From Candidatus Methanocrinis natronophilus (GTDB lineage: Archaea > Halobacteriota > Methanosarcinia > Methanotrichales > Methanotrichaceae), in contig JARFPK010000004.1 in the NCBI GenBank assembly GCA_029167045.1, positions 21,364 through 85,363 of the forward strand: DNA of 64,000 bases. The letters run 5' to 3'. The notes beneath the pieces were generated by a model. The model worked only from the letters and a program-made list of their open reading frames with translations. It was not told the DNA's origin and did not search any database. Shown here piece after piece: positions 42,493 to 52,398 of the stretch. Each line of letters opens with the position of its first letter. The first letter of the stretch is position 1. Both the position numbers and the translations under genes were made by a program.

Positions 42493-43152
42493 GCCAACGC
42501 GGGACGGACGGGAAGAAGGGCGTCCTTGAAACATCCGAGGATGCCCGACTTCGGCAGCTTGACCGATTCGTATAGACCCGCGGCATTCTCAGGAGGCTGA
42601 TGATAGGCTTAGCTGCCATAGAGCCAACAGCTCTTATGAAGATACCGCTTCTCTCTGCTAAGAAGCATAGGTTATCCTCCAAGGCATTTTATCAAATTAA
42701 TTTGTCTTAATTCAACCAAAAATTATTTAACCCTGCTCCCCTATGGCGTGATATGCCGGTGCTTCCTTCAGACCTCCTGAAGAACCAGAAGCCCAAGACG
42801 GCAATAACCCCATAGACCGGGATAGGCAGAAAGGCCCCTCAGCACGGCCGGTGACCGGTTCGCTCTCCTCCTGGAATGCGATCCTTCGTGCCCGGGGCTT
42901 TCTACTCCACCTGATGGACGGATCTAGCAAAAAGACCGGATCTGCAGGCCTTCCAAGATCCGGCTGGCGCGGGATCCCTCCAACCGTCATCTTCCGGGTC
43001 ATACCCCGGAACTGCTCCATCTCCTGGGTCGCTCCGCCTTCGGTAGGAGGGATCGAAAGATTTAAAATAAACTTAATTTACCTAAAATTAGACTAAATTG
43101 ATTTAAGGATCCGGACGGTCTCCGTTGATGAAATTGTGGTGGTAGAATCGAG
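42493..43152. other. 660-base intergenic region with AT-rich palindromes
   Basis: No gene I can support. A perfect 12-base palindrome CAAATTAATTTG is at 42693-42704, with TTAATTCAACC and ATTATTTAACC following. Near the right end AACTTAATTT (43070-43079) repeats exactly a half-site found at 36844, and TAATTT/AAATTA forms an inverted repeat at 43074-43090. The GC-rich middle has a minus-strand stretch (about 42735-42835) reading PVYGVIAVLGFWFFRRS, like a C-terminal membrane anchor, but it is closed by a stop just upstream, so at best a relic. Confidence 0.5.
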
Positions 43153-44379
43153 ATGAACGAAGTCACTAGAGCCGCTCTCACTTTCTCAGCTCTGATATCA
43201 TCCCTCCTCCTCGCCGGGGGATCGGATTGGCCCCAGTTCCAGGGGGATGCGGCGAACTCGGGGCTCACCGGATGCGACGTACCGGAGAGCCCGGGGATTA
43301 TCTGGTCTTTCGACCTGGTCAGGGTCGACGTCCCACCGGTCGTCGTAGGAGGGTCGGTTTACGTTCTGGCCGGGAACGGAACCCTCTGGTCCCTCGACAA
43401 GGAGAGCGGAGGCGTCAGGTGGACGGCCCAGATGGACGGCTGGATCTTCCAGACCTCGACCCCTGCCTTCTGCGACGGCAGGATCTTCGCCGCGACCGAC
43501 TCCGGCGATCTCGCCGCCTTCGCCGCCGAGACGGGAGAGCTCCTCTGGAGCCGCCATATTACGGAGAAGAGGTTCGAGGCGCCCATCACCTGCCACGACG
43601 GCCGGATCTTCTTGGGGGAGGGGAGCGGCCGAGGAAAGGGGATGAAACGGTACTTCTCTTTCGATTCAGACGGGACGGAGGTCTGGAACCTAACCTGCGA
43701 GACCGTGGGGTTTCTGGGGTGCGGAGGCTCTGTCGTCGGCGACTACCTCGTCTTCGCTGACCACGATGGGGTCCTTCGAAGTGTGAGGATCGAGGACGGG
43801 GACCTCGTCGATGAGCTCCGCCTCGATGACGGATCGAGGATCGACTTTCCGAGGGAGGACGCCGGCAGGGTGAGAAGTTCTGCGACCAGCAGAAATGGTT
43901 GGATCTACACCGCCTCCGAGTTCTCTGCCGATAGAGGCTACGCCTGGAAGGTCGGCTTCGACGAGGAGGGTGGGACCTTTGAGAACCGGGGCTGGAGCTC
44001 TCCCGTGGGGTTCAGCACCTCAACTCCCGCCGTCGCCGACGGTAGGGTATACCTTGGGGTCGGCGAGCACGGTCATCCCGGAGCCCTCGCCTGCATCGAC
44101 GACGCCACCGGGGATATGATCTGGTCCTATCCGGTCGAGGCTGGCGTCAAGTCCTCGCCGGTGGTTTCGAGATCAGGAGATAGGACCCGGATCCTCTTCG
44201 CCACCGCCCGGGTCGGCGGATCGATCTATTGCATAGAGGATGCCGGCACCGACCCCTCCCTCCTCTGGCGGTTCGATCCGCCCGACGGCGGCTACATCCT
44301 GGCGGGGGTTGCCGTCTCCCAAGGTGGCGTCTACTTCGGCACAGAGAGGGGACACTTCTACCGTTTATCTGACGAATAA
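43153..44379 (+). CDS. Secreted PQQ-type beta-propeller protein
   Basis: 408 residues; signal peptide (RAALTFSALISSLLLAGGSD) then WPQFQGDAANSG, the usual opening of archaeal PQQ-like propellers. Blades repeat VYVLAGNGTLWSLDKESGGVRW, IFAATDSGDLAAFAAETGELLW, VYLGVGEHGHPGALACIDDATGDMIW. No PQQ enzyme catalytic residues are expected; such propellers mainly bind. First of three consecutive propeller genes, the third fused to CobN. Confidence 0.85.
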   Translation: MNEVTRAALTFSALISSLLLAGGSDWPQFQGDAANSGLTGCDVPESPGIIWSFDLVRVDVPPVVVGGSVYVLAGNGTLWSLDKESGGVRWTAQMDGWIFQTSTPAFCDGRIFAATDSGDLAAFAAETGELLWSRHITEKRFEAPITCHDGRIFLGEGSGRGKGMKRYFSFDSDGTEVWNLTCETVGFLGCGGSVVGDYLVFADHDGVLRSVRIEDGDLVDELRLDDGSRIDFPREDAGRVRSSATSRNGWIYTASEFSADRGYAWKVGFDEEGGTFENRGWSSPVGFSTSTPAVADGRVYLGVGEHGHPGALACIDDATGDMIWSYPVEAGVKSSPVVSRSGDRTRILFATARVGGSIYCIEDAGTDPSLLWRFDPPDGGYILAGVAVSQGGVYFGTERGHFYRLSDE

Positions 44380-44409
44380 ACCTGAAGATAGGATGATAAG
44401 GACGATAAA

Positions 44410-45648
44410 ATGACTACCATTAAGCTCCAGATCCTCAAGACGATCCCTCTCCTTCTTCTGCTGGTGGCGCTGGCTCAGGCCGTCCCCGGCGAGGATCGAT
44501 CCGATGACGACGGGCCCGCCGGAGAGGGGGGCTGGCCTCAGTTCCATAATGATCTCCAGAACACCGGCAGGTCCAGCTCGACGGCTCCGGGGACGAACGC
44601 CACCCTCTGGGTGAGCGAAGATCTCGGCCTTCAGGCGGGTTCCTCCGTCGCTGTGGCCGAAGGGAGGGTCTTCGCCAACGGCATCCATCAGATCGTCTCT
44701 CTCGATAAATTTACGGGAGAGGTCCTCTGGACCGCCCCCTTTGAGAGGAACTCAGAAGTCTGTTGTTCCTGGTTCACCCCCGCCTATCATGAAGGGAGGG
44801 TCTTCTTCTCCGGCATGGATACCATCTCTCTTAACGCGACGGACGGAAGGGAGGTCTGGAGATACGCCCACCCATCGAAGAGGGGGGCTGTCAACGGAGG
44901 GGCCACCGTGGTCGACGGCAGGGTCATCGCTAGCGACTGGGATGGGCACCACTACTTCTGCCTCGACCTTCTGACCGGAGAGGAGATATGGAGATTCGAG
45001 GTCGAAGGCAGCGCCCAGTCGACCCCAGCCGTCTGCGATGGGATGGTCGTCGTCGGAAGCTGGGAGTGGGGCCTCGGGGGGGTCATCTACTGTATCGACC
45101 TTCTGACAGGCCAGGAGATCTGGAGGCTCGACGCCGAGAACTCCCCCGCCGGGTCGGCCGCCATAGAGGACGGGGTCGTCTACATGGCGACCTACAACTT
45201 CTACGGCGACGGCGACCTCTTCGCCCTCGACCTCAGGGACGGCTCGGTCCTTTGGAGGAAGGCGATAACTCCGACCGATTCGACGCCTACTCTGGCCCTA
45301 GGAAATGTCTACATCTCCGGCGGATGCGAGGGGTTCAGCGACTCCGTCACCTACTGCTTCAACGCCTCCACCGGCGACCTCATATGGTCGACGGACCCTG
45401 AAGAGAAGATCGGTGACTGGAGATGCTCGACGGCCTACGCCGACGGCCTGATCTTCTCGGGCAAGCCCGACTTCGACGACTTCGGCGGAACCGTCGCCCT
45501 CGACGCCGTCACCGGCGAGCTGGTCTGGAGCCATCCCGGCGGCGGATCCTCGCCGGCTATCAGCGATGGGATCGTCTTCACCGTGGGAGGGGGCCGGATC
45601 TGGGCCTTCGGCGAGATCCGCCCCGAAGGGAGGGGGGAGGGACCGTGA
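44410..45648 (+). CDS. Secreted PQQ-type beta-propeller protein
   Basis: 412 residues, signal peptide with a Leu-rich core (TIPLLLLLVALAQAVPG), acidic linker, then WPQFHNDLQNTGRS and propeller blades (GRVFANGIHQIVSLDKFTGEVLW, GHHYFCLDLLTGEEIWRF, GDLFALDLRDGSVLWRK). A Cys pair (SEVCCSW) near residue 117 is not seen in the neighbours. Stop overlaps the CobN start (GTGA), so it is translationally coupled to the chelatase gene. Confidence 0.87.
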   Translation: MTTIKLQILKTIPLLLLLVALAQAVPGEDRSDDDGPAGEGGWPQFHNDLQNTGRSSSTAPGTNATLWVSEDLGLQAGSSVAVAEGRVFANGIHQIVSLDKFTGEVLWTAPFERNSEVCCSWFTPAYHEGRVFFSGMDTISLNATDGREVWRYAHPSKRGAVNGGATVVDGRVIASDWDGHHYFCLDLLTGEEIWRFEVEGSAQSTPAVCDGMVVVGSWEWGLGGVIYCIDLLTGQEIWRLDAENSPAGSAAIEDGVVYMATYNFYGDGDLFALDLRDGSVLWRKAITPTDSTPTLALGNVYISGGCEGFSDSVTYCFNASTGDLIWSTDPEEKIGDWRCSTAYADGLIFSGKPDFDDFGGTVALDAVTGELVWSHPGGGSSPAISDGIVFTVGGGRIWAFGEIRPEGRGEGP

Positions 45649-48600
45649 CGATTCGGATCCTCTTTCCCCTCCTCTTCCTCATCGTTGCAGGAGCAGCCCT
45701 CCTTCCCCCAGCCATGGGGGACTTTTTGACCTTCCAGGGTGACGGCCAGAGGACGGGAGACCTAAGCGACCCCGGCCCCGGCGGGCCCAACCTTTTCTGG
45801 AGCGAGAAGGTGACGGCCAGAGGCTACGTCGGCGGCGGAGCCGTCGTCTCCGGGGGGCGGGTCTACGTCTCCTCCTGGCCCGACATGTCCTATCGCGGCG
45901 AACAGGGGATCGTCTCTCTCGACGTAGGGGACGGATCGCTTATGTGGAAGAATCCCATCGGAGGGAAGGGCGGGGCCTCGACCCCCGCCCTGAAGGACGG
46001 CCGGATTTACGTCGGATCCTTCTCCGGTGACCTCTACTCCATCGATGCGGTTACAGGAGAGACGGTCTGGAAGAGGACTCTTGAGGAAGATCCCCAGTGG
46101 TGGGGGATAGCCTCCTCACCCCTGGTCCTGGAGGAAGGGGTCCTGGCTACCGCCTTCTCCTCGGGGACGATATACCGGCTGGACCTCGATGGCGACGAGG
46201 TCTGGAGCCTCTCCACCGGGAGGACCGACCCTTACGCCTCTCCTGCCAGCCGGGATGGGAGGGTCTACTTCGCAGGCGGCGATCCGGCCCTCTACTCCGT
46301 CGATCTCTCTTCGGGAGCTCCTCTCTGGAAGCTGCCTACGGAGGCTCCCATAACCTCCACCCCCTCGGTGGCGTACGGCTCTGTCTTCTTCGCCACCCGG
46401 GAAGCCCTCTTAGCCGTCGATGCCGCCACAGGTGACGAATTATGGAGAGAGCCTATGAGGGGGACCATATCGTCTCCGGCCGTCTCCCGGGGAAGGGTCT
46501 ACGTCGGGTCCGACGACGCGGCCCTCGAATGCCGCGACGCCACGGATGGAGAGCTCATCTGGAGGGCGGAGGTCGACAGCCCCGTCAGATCTTCGCCTCT
46601 GGTGGCGGGGGGTCTCGTCTACTTCGGCTCCTACCAGGGGGTCGTCTACGCCCTGGACGCCCTCGATGGATCAGAGATCTGGTCCTACCCCATCGGGGAG
46701 TATCTCATCGCCTCCCCCTCCATCTCCGATGGCGTCCTTTTCATAGGAGCCGACGACGGAAGGCTCTACGCCTTTGGGGCGGCACCTTCCGGCGGCGAGA
46801 TCCTATCCGACCAATCCGACTCCGCGGCGATAGGCGTCGATATAGGGACCGACCAGCCAAAGCCCGAGGCGCTCTTCATCGTCGTCGGGAAGAGGGCCGT
46901 GATCGAGGAGGCGGCAAAGGACGGTCCCCTTAACGTAACCCTGATCCCGGCAGAAGAGGCATCCCGGAACCTCACAGGTTTCGACCTCATATTCCTGGAG
47001 ATGGTGGGAGGAGATACGGCGAGGAGGCTTCTTCCCATGCTGGAGGGTCCGAAGGGCGACGGCGTCCCCGTGGTCTCGATCAACTCTCCAGGGTACGACA
47101 CAGCCCTCTCCAACGTCAACCTCGAGGACCATCCGGCGATCGAAGAGTACTGGGACTATGGGGGCCTGGAGAACATGAAGAGGCTCTTAGGCTACCTGGG
47201 GTCCCAGTTCTGCGGCCTTCCCATATCCGTCGAGGAGCCGATCCCCACCCCCAAGGCCTACATATTCCATCCCGACTCTCCGGACGTCTTCCTGGATACG
47301 GGATCCTTCCTGGAATGGAGCCGCGGCAGGGAGGACCACCCCTACGACGAGAGCCTCCCCACCATCGGGGTCATGACCTACTATCAAGATATCGCAGCCC
47401 CCGAGAGGGTGGAGCTTATCAGGGTCCTTGAAGAGAGAGGCGGAAACGTCATCGACATAGGCTTCTCCAACACCGATGCCATGAAGCAGTTCTTCATCAT
47501 GAACGGGTCCACCCTGGTGGACGCCGTGATCCTCACCAAGTCCTTCCGGATCAACTACGGCGACCCGGAGCAAGGGATATCAGACCTCGAAGAGCTGAAC
47601 GTGCCGGTATTGAACGGCATCCGGATGTACTACGGGACCCCCGAAGAATGGAGGGCCGGGACGGGGATCTATCCGACGGAGCTCTACATGCAGGTGGCGA
47701 TGCCTGAGATGGACGGCGTCATCGAGCCGATCGTCATCGCCGGCAGGAACGAGACCTTCTACGTCCCCATCGAAACCCAGATGGAGTGGCTCGCTGATAG
47801 GGCGCTATCCTGGGCGATCCTCGGGCGGACCTCCAACGCCGATAAGAAGGCGGCGATCATATACTACAACCACGGCGGTGGAAAGGACAACCTGGGAGCA
47901 ACCTACATCAACGTCCCCCGAAGCCTCCGGGAGATCCTCGAGGGGCTTAACGGCTCCGGCTACCGGGTGGAGGGGACCGTCCCCGAAGAGCAGGACCTCG
48001 TCTACCTGATGGCTCACCAGGGGACGAACGTCGGAACCTGGGCTCCCGGAGAGCTGGAGAAGATGGTCAGAGCAGGTAACGCCACCCTAATCCCCGCCGG
48101 GGAGTACACCGCCTGGTTTGAGGCGATCGATCCCGCAAAGCAGAAGGAGGTGACCGATATGTGGGGACCGCCCCCCGGAGAGATCATGGTCTACGAGAAC
48201 GAGACTGGAAAGTACTTCGTCATCCCAAAGCTCTCCTTTGGAAACGTCATCCTAGCCCCCCAGCCGACGAGGGGGTGGCTTCAGAACAGCACCATCCTCT
48301 ACCACAATAAGGAGATACCGCCTCATCATCAGTACATCGCCTTCTACCTCTGGCTCAGGAAGGGTTTCGACGCCGACTTCATCGTCCACCTCGGTAAGCA
48401 CGGGACCCAGGAGTGGACCCCCGGCAAGGAGAGCGGGATTTCCAGCGACCAGTGCTGGCCCGGGATCCTGATCCAGGACCTCCCCGTGATATACCCCTAC
48501 ATCGTCGACAACATCCCCGAGGGGTCTCAGGCTAAGAGGAGGGGATCTGCCGTCATCATCACCCACCTCACCCCTCCCATCGTCGCCTCGGGGCTCTACG

Positions 48601-50882
48601 GAAACCTCACAAACCTCGCCGAGACCGCCTTCGGGTACCTTCAGGTCGAGAACGCCACCGTGAAGCAGAAATATGGAGAGGAGATACTCCTCCAGTGCAG
48701 GGAGCTTCACCTGGATGAGGATCTGGGGGTGGACCTGGAAGAGGTCTTCTCCGATCCGCAGGCCTTCGACGAGTTCGTCGACGAGCTCTTTCACTACCTC
48801 TACGACCTGAAGAACGAGTTCATGCCCTACGGCCTTCACACCTTCGGCAGGCCTCCGGAGGGGACGCCCCTCGTCGAGTTCGTCGAGTCGATGCTCGGCC
48901 GACCGTTCAAGGAGGAGGTGGCCCTGGCGATCGGATATGAGGACTACCCCAACCCCTCTCGCCTCGACAAGGAAGAGGAGCTGCAGGTCCTCTCGCTCTC
49001 TCTATTATCCGATGTCATCCTCGACGGAAGATCTCCCGAAGAGGCGGTGATGGGGGCCGGATCGAAACTCTCGGAGAACGAATCGTCGCTTCTCTCATCG
49101 GAGAACCTGACCCTCGAACTGGAGAGGGGACTTTTTTACGCCGGTGGCCTTTCCTCCTCTGCCGAAGAGATACCCCGGTTCGTCAACGCCACAAAGGCCG
49201 AATACACCCCCCCATCCCCTGCCGACGATCCGATAAGGGACCCCGAGGTTCTTCCGACGGGAAGGAACTTCCACTCCATAAGCCCGAGGATGGTCCCCAC
49301 CCCCGCAGCCTGGGCGGTGGGCTCTGCCCTGGCGGAGGATCTCATCGAGGTCTACCGGGAGGAGCATAACGGGACTTATCCCCGAAAGCTCGCCGTCGTC
49401 CTCTGGGCCTGGGCCATGACCGACCACGGCATCGTCGAGGCCGAGATCCTGAGGCTGGTGGGGGCAGAGCCGGTCTGGGACTCCTACGGCGGCGTCTCCG
49501 ACGTCCGGCTTACGCCCTTATCCATGCTCGGAAGACCCCGGGTAGACGTGGTGGTCGTCCCCTCGGGGCTCCACCGGGACCTATTTCCCGAGAAGCTCCA
49601 GCTGATCGACCGGGCGATCCGCCTCGCCGCCAACGACTCGGCGACCGACTATCCCAACTACGTGAGGGAGAACTCCGAGGAGATCAGGTCGGAGCTTCTG
49701 GCGACGGGAAACTACTCCGAAGAGGACGCTGAATTTCTCTCCGCCAGCAGGATCTTTCTCGAGGCCGCCGGAACCTACGGCCCCAACCTCGAAGGGCCCG
49801 TATCCGCCAGCGACACCTGGGAGGACGACTCGAAGCTCGGCAACCTCTTCATCGATAAGATGTCGTACCTCTACGGCGACGACGTATGGGGGAGCAAGAC
49901 CGCCACAGGGAAGAGCTACGAATCGGTCCAGACCGACCTCTACCGGCGAAACCTGGCGGAGGTGGAGGGGGCGGTCCACCACACCAACTCTAACCTCTAC
50001 GGCTTCCTCGACAACGACGACGTCTACCAGTACCTGGGAGGGATAGCTCTGGCGGTCAGGACCGTCACCGGGGAGACCCCGCCCCTTTACGTCACCGACG
50101 CCAGGGACAAGAGTCGGGAAGGCAGAGCTGAGCCGATCAGGGGCTTCTTTTATAGAGAGCTGCGGTCCCGCTACTACAACCCCAAGTGGATCGGGGGGAT
50201 GATGGAAGAGGGCTACTCGGGGGCGAGGGAGATGGATAAGTTCGTCGAGCACCTCTGGGGCTGGGACGTCACCGTCCCCGAGCTGGTGACCGAGACGATG
50301 TGGAAGGAGGTCCACGAGATATACGTCAACGACAGGTACGATATGGGCCTCACGGATTATTTCGATGAGAACAACCCCTGGGCGCGCCAGGCCATAACGG
50401 CGAGGATGCTGGAGGCGGCAAGGAAGGGGCGCTGGAGCCCCTCCGAGGAGGTGAAGAGGGAGCTGGCGGAGGAGTTCGAGAGGTCGGAGATCGAGTACGG
50501 CGTCGCCTGCTGCCATCACACCTGTGGAAACCTCCTCCTCCGGGAATACATGAAAGGGGTCCTCACGGGGACGGAGCCGATGGTCTCGCCGACGGTCCAG
50601 ACAGGGAGGGGCGGCTCCTCCAGGCATCCATACCTTCAGGAGTCGCCCGCCCCCAGCGCCGCCAACGAGACCCACCCCGGCGGCATAGGATCAGACCATT
50701 CAATAGAGCCGCAGGCCGTCCCTGAGCCGATGGAGCCGGGGACGGTGGCGGTGACGGGTATGGTGATGGAGAGCCTCCAGGAGGAAGGGGGCGGCCCCTC
50801 CATATCCGGGGCGCCCCTCATGGGGATCGTCCTCGTCCTCTTCATCCTTCTGGCGATAGGGGCGGGGTACAGGAGGAGGTAA
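45645..50882 (+). CDS. PQQ-propeller / CobN-like chelatase fusion, secreted and membrane-anchored
   Basis: 1745 residues from a GTG that overlaps the previous stop and follows GGGAGGGGGGAGGG. Residues 1-24 are a signal peptide (RILFPLLFLIVAGAALLPP). About 25-385 form a beta-propeller (VYVSSWPDMS, IYVGSFSGDLYSIDAVTGETVWKR). About 404-1635 are a CobN/BchH large chelatase subunit with the hallmark VHLGKHGTQEWTPGKE near 914 and ALSWAILGRTSNADKKAAII near 720. A Gly/Pro-rich linker and a final membrane helix (IVLVLFILLAIGAGY, then RRR) follow. The catalytic part therefore faces outward, away from ATP, and no AAA+ ChlI/ChlD or CobS/CobT gene is in the window. It resembles HmuS-type CobN homologues of bacterial heme utilisation. 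Substrate unknown. Confidence 0.88.
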   Translation: MTIRILFPLLFLIVAGAALLPPAMGDFLTFQGDGQRTGDLSDPGPGGPNLFWSEKVTARGYVGGGAVVSGGRVYVSSWPDMSYRGEQGIVSLDVGDGSLMWKNPIGGKGGASTPALKDGRIYVGSFSGDLYSIDAVTGETVWKRTLEEDPQWWGIASSPLVLEEGVLATAFSSGTIYRLDLDGDEVWSLSTGRTDPYASPASRDGRVYFAGGDPALYSVDLSSGAPLWKLPTEAPITSTPSVAYGSVFFATREALLAVDAATGDELWREPMRGTISSPAVSRGRVYVGSDDAALECRDATDGELIWRAEVDSPVRSSPLVAGGLVYFGSYQGVVYALDALDGSEIWSYPIGEYLIASPSISDGVLFIGADDGRLYAFGAAPSGGEILSDQSDSAAIGVDIGTDQPKPEALFIVVGKRAVIEEAAKDGPLNVTLIPAEEASRNLTGFDLIFLEMVGGDTARRLLPMLEGPKGDGVPVVSINSPGYDTALSNVNLEDHPAIEEYWDYGGLENMKRLLGYLGSQFCGLPISVEEPIPTPKAYIFHPDSPDVFLDTGSFLEWSRGREDHPYDESLPTIGVMTYYQDIAAPERVELIRVLEERGGNVIDIGFSNTDAMKQFFIMNGSTLVDAVILTKSFRINYGDPEQGISDLEELNVPVLNGIRMYYGTPEEWRAGTGIYPTELYMQVAMPEMDGVIEPIVIAGRNETFYVPIETQMEWLADRALSWAILGRTSNADKKAAIIYYNHGGGKDNLGATYINVPRSLREILEGLNGSGYRVEGTVPEEQDLVYLMAHQGTNVGTWAPGELEKMVRAGNATLIPAGEYTAWFEAIDPAKQKEVTDMWGPPPGEIMVYENETGKYFVIPKLSFGNVILAPQPTRGWLQNSTILYHNKEIPPHHQYIAFYLWLRKGFDADFIVHLGKHGTQEWTPGKESGISSDQCWPGILIQDLPVIYPYIVDNIPEGSQAKRRGSAVIITHLTPPIVASGLYGNLTNLAETAFGYLQVENATVKQKYGEEILLQCRELHLDEDLGVDLEEVFSDPQAFDEFVDELFHYLYDLKNEFMPYGLHTFGRPPEGTPLVEFVESMLGRPFKEEVALAIGYEDYPNPSRLDKEEELQVLSLSLLSDVILDGRSPEEAVMGAGSKLSENESSLLSSENLTLELERGLFYAGGLSSSAEEIPRFVNATKAEYTPPSPADDPIRDPEVLPTGRNFHSISPRMVPTPAAWAVGSALAEDLIEVYREEHNGTYPRKLAVVLWAWAMTDHGIVEAEILRLVGAEPVWDSYGGVSDVRLTPLSMLGRPRVDVVVVPSGLHRDLFPEKLQLIDRAIRLAANDSATDYPNYVRENSEEIRSELLATGNYSEEDAEFLSASRIFLEAAGTYGPNLEGPVSASDTWEDDSKLGNLFIDKMSYLYGDDVWGSKTATGKSYESVQTDLYRRNLAEVEGAVHHTNSNLYGFLDNDDVYQYLGGIALAVRTVTGETPPLYVTDARDKSREGRAEPIRGFFYRELRSRYYNPKWIGGMMEEGYSGAREMDKFVEHLWGWDVTVPELVTETMWKEVHEIYVNDRYDMGLTDYFDENNPWARQAITARMLEAARKGRWSPSEEVKRELAEEFERSEIEYGVACCHHTCGNLLLREYMKGVLTGTEPMVSPTVQTGRGGSSRHPYLQESPAPSAANETHPGGIGSDHSIEPQAVPEPMEPGTVAVTGMVMESLQEEGGGPSISGAPLMGIVLVLFILLAIGAGYRRR

Positions 50883-50961
50883 TAGGCTCCTCCTCCTCCC
50901 CACCCTGGGGACGTCTCCGGTCGACCCCCCCGGAGGGTCGTCCACCGGCCGCTAGACAACC

Positions 50962-51025
50962 TTGATTTAATTTGAGCATCTTTCCTTGCGCAAAGGTTAT
51001 ATCCATCGAATTTGAGTTAATTCCA
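50962..51025 (+). promoter_or_regulatory. AT-rich promoter/operator region before DUF2162
   Basis: CTTGATTTAATTTGAG at 50961-50975 and AATTTGAGTTAATT at 51009-51022 share ATTTGAG and the TTAATT core of the other operators. Between them are the palindrome TTGCGCAA (50986-50993) and a TATA-like GGTTATATCC (50995-51004). It suggests that the membrane genes can be transcribed apart from cobN. Confidence 0.45.
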
Positions 51026-51049
51026 TCTAGCTTTGGCAGGTGAGGGTCC

Positions 51050-51733
51050 TTGGATATGGCATGGCTTGCAGCCTCTGGAGTTCTGGTGGGGATCATAATC
51101 TTCGCCCTGAAGGTCAGCCTCGGGTGCGGTCTTGGGAGCCTCAGCCGGAACGAGACCCTCTCCATCGCAACTTCTTACTTTGCCCTCTCCCTCCTCATGG
51201 GCCTCGCCCTCTCCCTCGTCCCCGAGGGGGCGGTAGCCTCCGTCATGGGGATGGGAGTCGCCATGCACATGGGAATCGCCCTCCTCCTGGTGGCGGGGGG
51301 GGTCGCCACCGCCAGAGAGTGGAACCGGAACGGCCGCGACCTATCCAGGAAGACCTTCTGGATCCTGTCCGTCCCATGTCCCGCATGCCTCGCCGCCACC
51401 TTCCTCTCCTGCACAGCCCTTTCGGGCCTATTGGAGGTCCCTGGCTGGAAGGTCGGCGCTGGAGTGGGGCTCGTATTCTTCGCTACGATCGCGACCCTCT
51501 CTCCAGCCATAGGGAGGATGGGCAGGGCCCCCTCTGCCCTGGGGAACGCCATGATCTTCGTCGGCCTCTTCTACATCCTCTCCATCATTCTCATACCCGC
51601 CTACTTAAAGTCCCAGGCAACCCCCTTCGTTCCGATCACGATCCCCACCTCCGAGATCTTACCATCGTACTTATTGATCCTCGGATTGATCGCTTTAGGC
51701 TTCGTCGGCAGCAGGATGGGGGTACGCCTTTGA
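51050..51733 (+). CDS. DUF2162 family membrane protein
   Basis: 227 residues, about seven membrane segments. Landmarks of DUF2162 as I know it: IFALKVSLGCGLGSLSR near the N-terminus and SVPCPACLAATFLSC in the middle; the CPxC pair inside the membrane could bind metal or a thiol cofactor. TTG at 51050 has GGTGAG in good position; ATG at 51056 is the alternative. Followed with overlap by the ExbB-like gene. In bacteria DUF2162 goes with CobN-like HmuS, ExbB-like and DUF2149 genes. Confidence 0.75.
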   Translation: MDMAWLAASGVLVGIIIFALKVSLGCGLGSLSRNETLSIATSYFALSLLMGLALSLVPEGAVASVMGMGVAMHMGIALLLVAGGVATAREWNRNGRDLSRKTFWILSVPCPACLAATFLSCTALSGLLEVPGWKVGAGVGLVFFATIATLSPAIGRMGRAPSALGNAMIFVGLFYILSIILIPAYLKSQATPFVPITIPTSEILPSYLLILGLIALGFVGSRMGVRL

Positions 51734-52398
51734 GCGTCTACGTCGAGGTCGTCCACGTCCTCTTCGTCTTATCGACGGCGCTTCTATACCCCGTCATACT
51801 GGCGCTCCTCCTCATCTTTGGATGGTCCCTCGCCCTGGTGGGATCCCTCATATCCGAGTACACCTCCAGGCATAGAGATCTCCATGAGCTTGAGAGGGTC
51901 TGCGCCGAGGCCTCAAAGATGGCACGATCTGGCCACGAGGATATCGCCTGCAATGCGGTGGAGGGTTACAGAGCCCATCCTCAGGTCTCAAAGGCGCTGA
52001 GCGAGGCGGCCCGTTCCTTTCGGAGCGACGCCTCAGCCGCGAGGATAGAGAAGACGCTCCAGGATGCGGAGCTCGGCATGGGAAAGGCCCTGGAGCCGAT
52101 AAAGATCGGCGTTCGGGTGGGGCCCATGCTCGGGCTGATGGGGACCCTCATCCCCATGGGCCCCGCCCTGATCAGCCTATCTCAGGGGGATATCCAGCAG
52201 ATGGCCGACAGCCTGGTGATCGCCTTCTCGACGACGGTGATAGGCCTGGCCGTCGGCGGGATCTGCTACGGGGTATTCGTCGTCAGAAACAGGTGGTACC
52301 GGCAGGACTTAAGCGACCTTGAGTACGCGGCAGAACTTCTTTCGAGCGGGAGGTCCCAGAGAACGTCCCTCGGAGGAGGGAGCGAGGCGTCGGGATGA
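51730..52398 (+). CDS. MotA/TolQ/ExbB proton channel family protein
   Basis: 222 residues from a TTG that overlaps the DUF2162 stop (TTGA), with GGATGGGGG upstream. Segment one: LSTALLYPVILALLLIFGWSLALVGS; then a cytoplasmic helical domain. The paired segments GVRVGPMLGLMGTLIPMGPAL and MADSLVIAFSTTVIGLAVGG carry the TolQ/ExbB signature, including the conserved Gly-Thr and Thr residues of the ion path. Would convert an ion gradient into movement of its partner, here probably the DUF2149 protein and CobN. Confidence 0.88.
   Translation: MSVYVEVVHVLFVLSTALLYPVILALLLIFGWSLALVGSLISEYTSRHRDLHELERVCAEASKMARSGHEDIACNAVEGYRAHPQVSKALSEAARSFRSDASAARIEKTLQDAELGMGKALEPIKIGVRVGPMLGLMGTLIPMGPALISLSQGDIQQMADSLVIAFSTTVIGLAVGGICYGVFVVRNRWYRQDLSDLEYAAELLSSGRSQRTSLGGGSEASG

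Noticed and set aside
42727..43020. Minus-strand 97-codon frame in the 660-base gap
   Set aside because: No domain or start signal; the only protein-like stretch (a membrane-anchor-like segment) is in another frame closed by a stop.
45423..45644. N-terminal extension of the CobN fusion frame
   Set aside because: It overlaps the upstream propeller gene and is Arg-rich; the GTG at 45645 starts a proper signal peptide with a strong ribosome site.
49581..50675. A 364-codon open frame antisense to the CobN domain
   Set aside because: High GC leaves long antisense frames; it has no signal, motif or ribosome site, and the sense frame is an unmistakable CobN.
51040..51729. N-terminal extension of the ExbB-like frame
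   Set aside because: It overlaps the whole DUF2162 gene and is Arg/Pro/His-rich; TTG 51730 with a ribosome site fits the family length.
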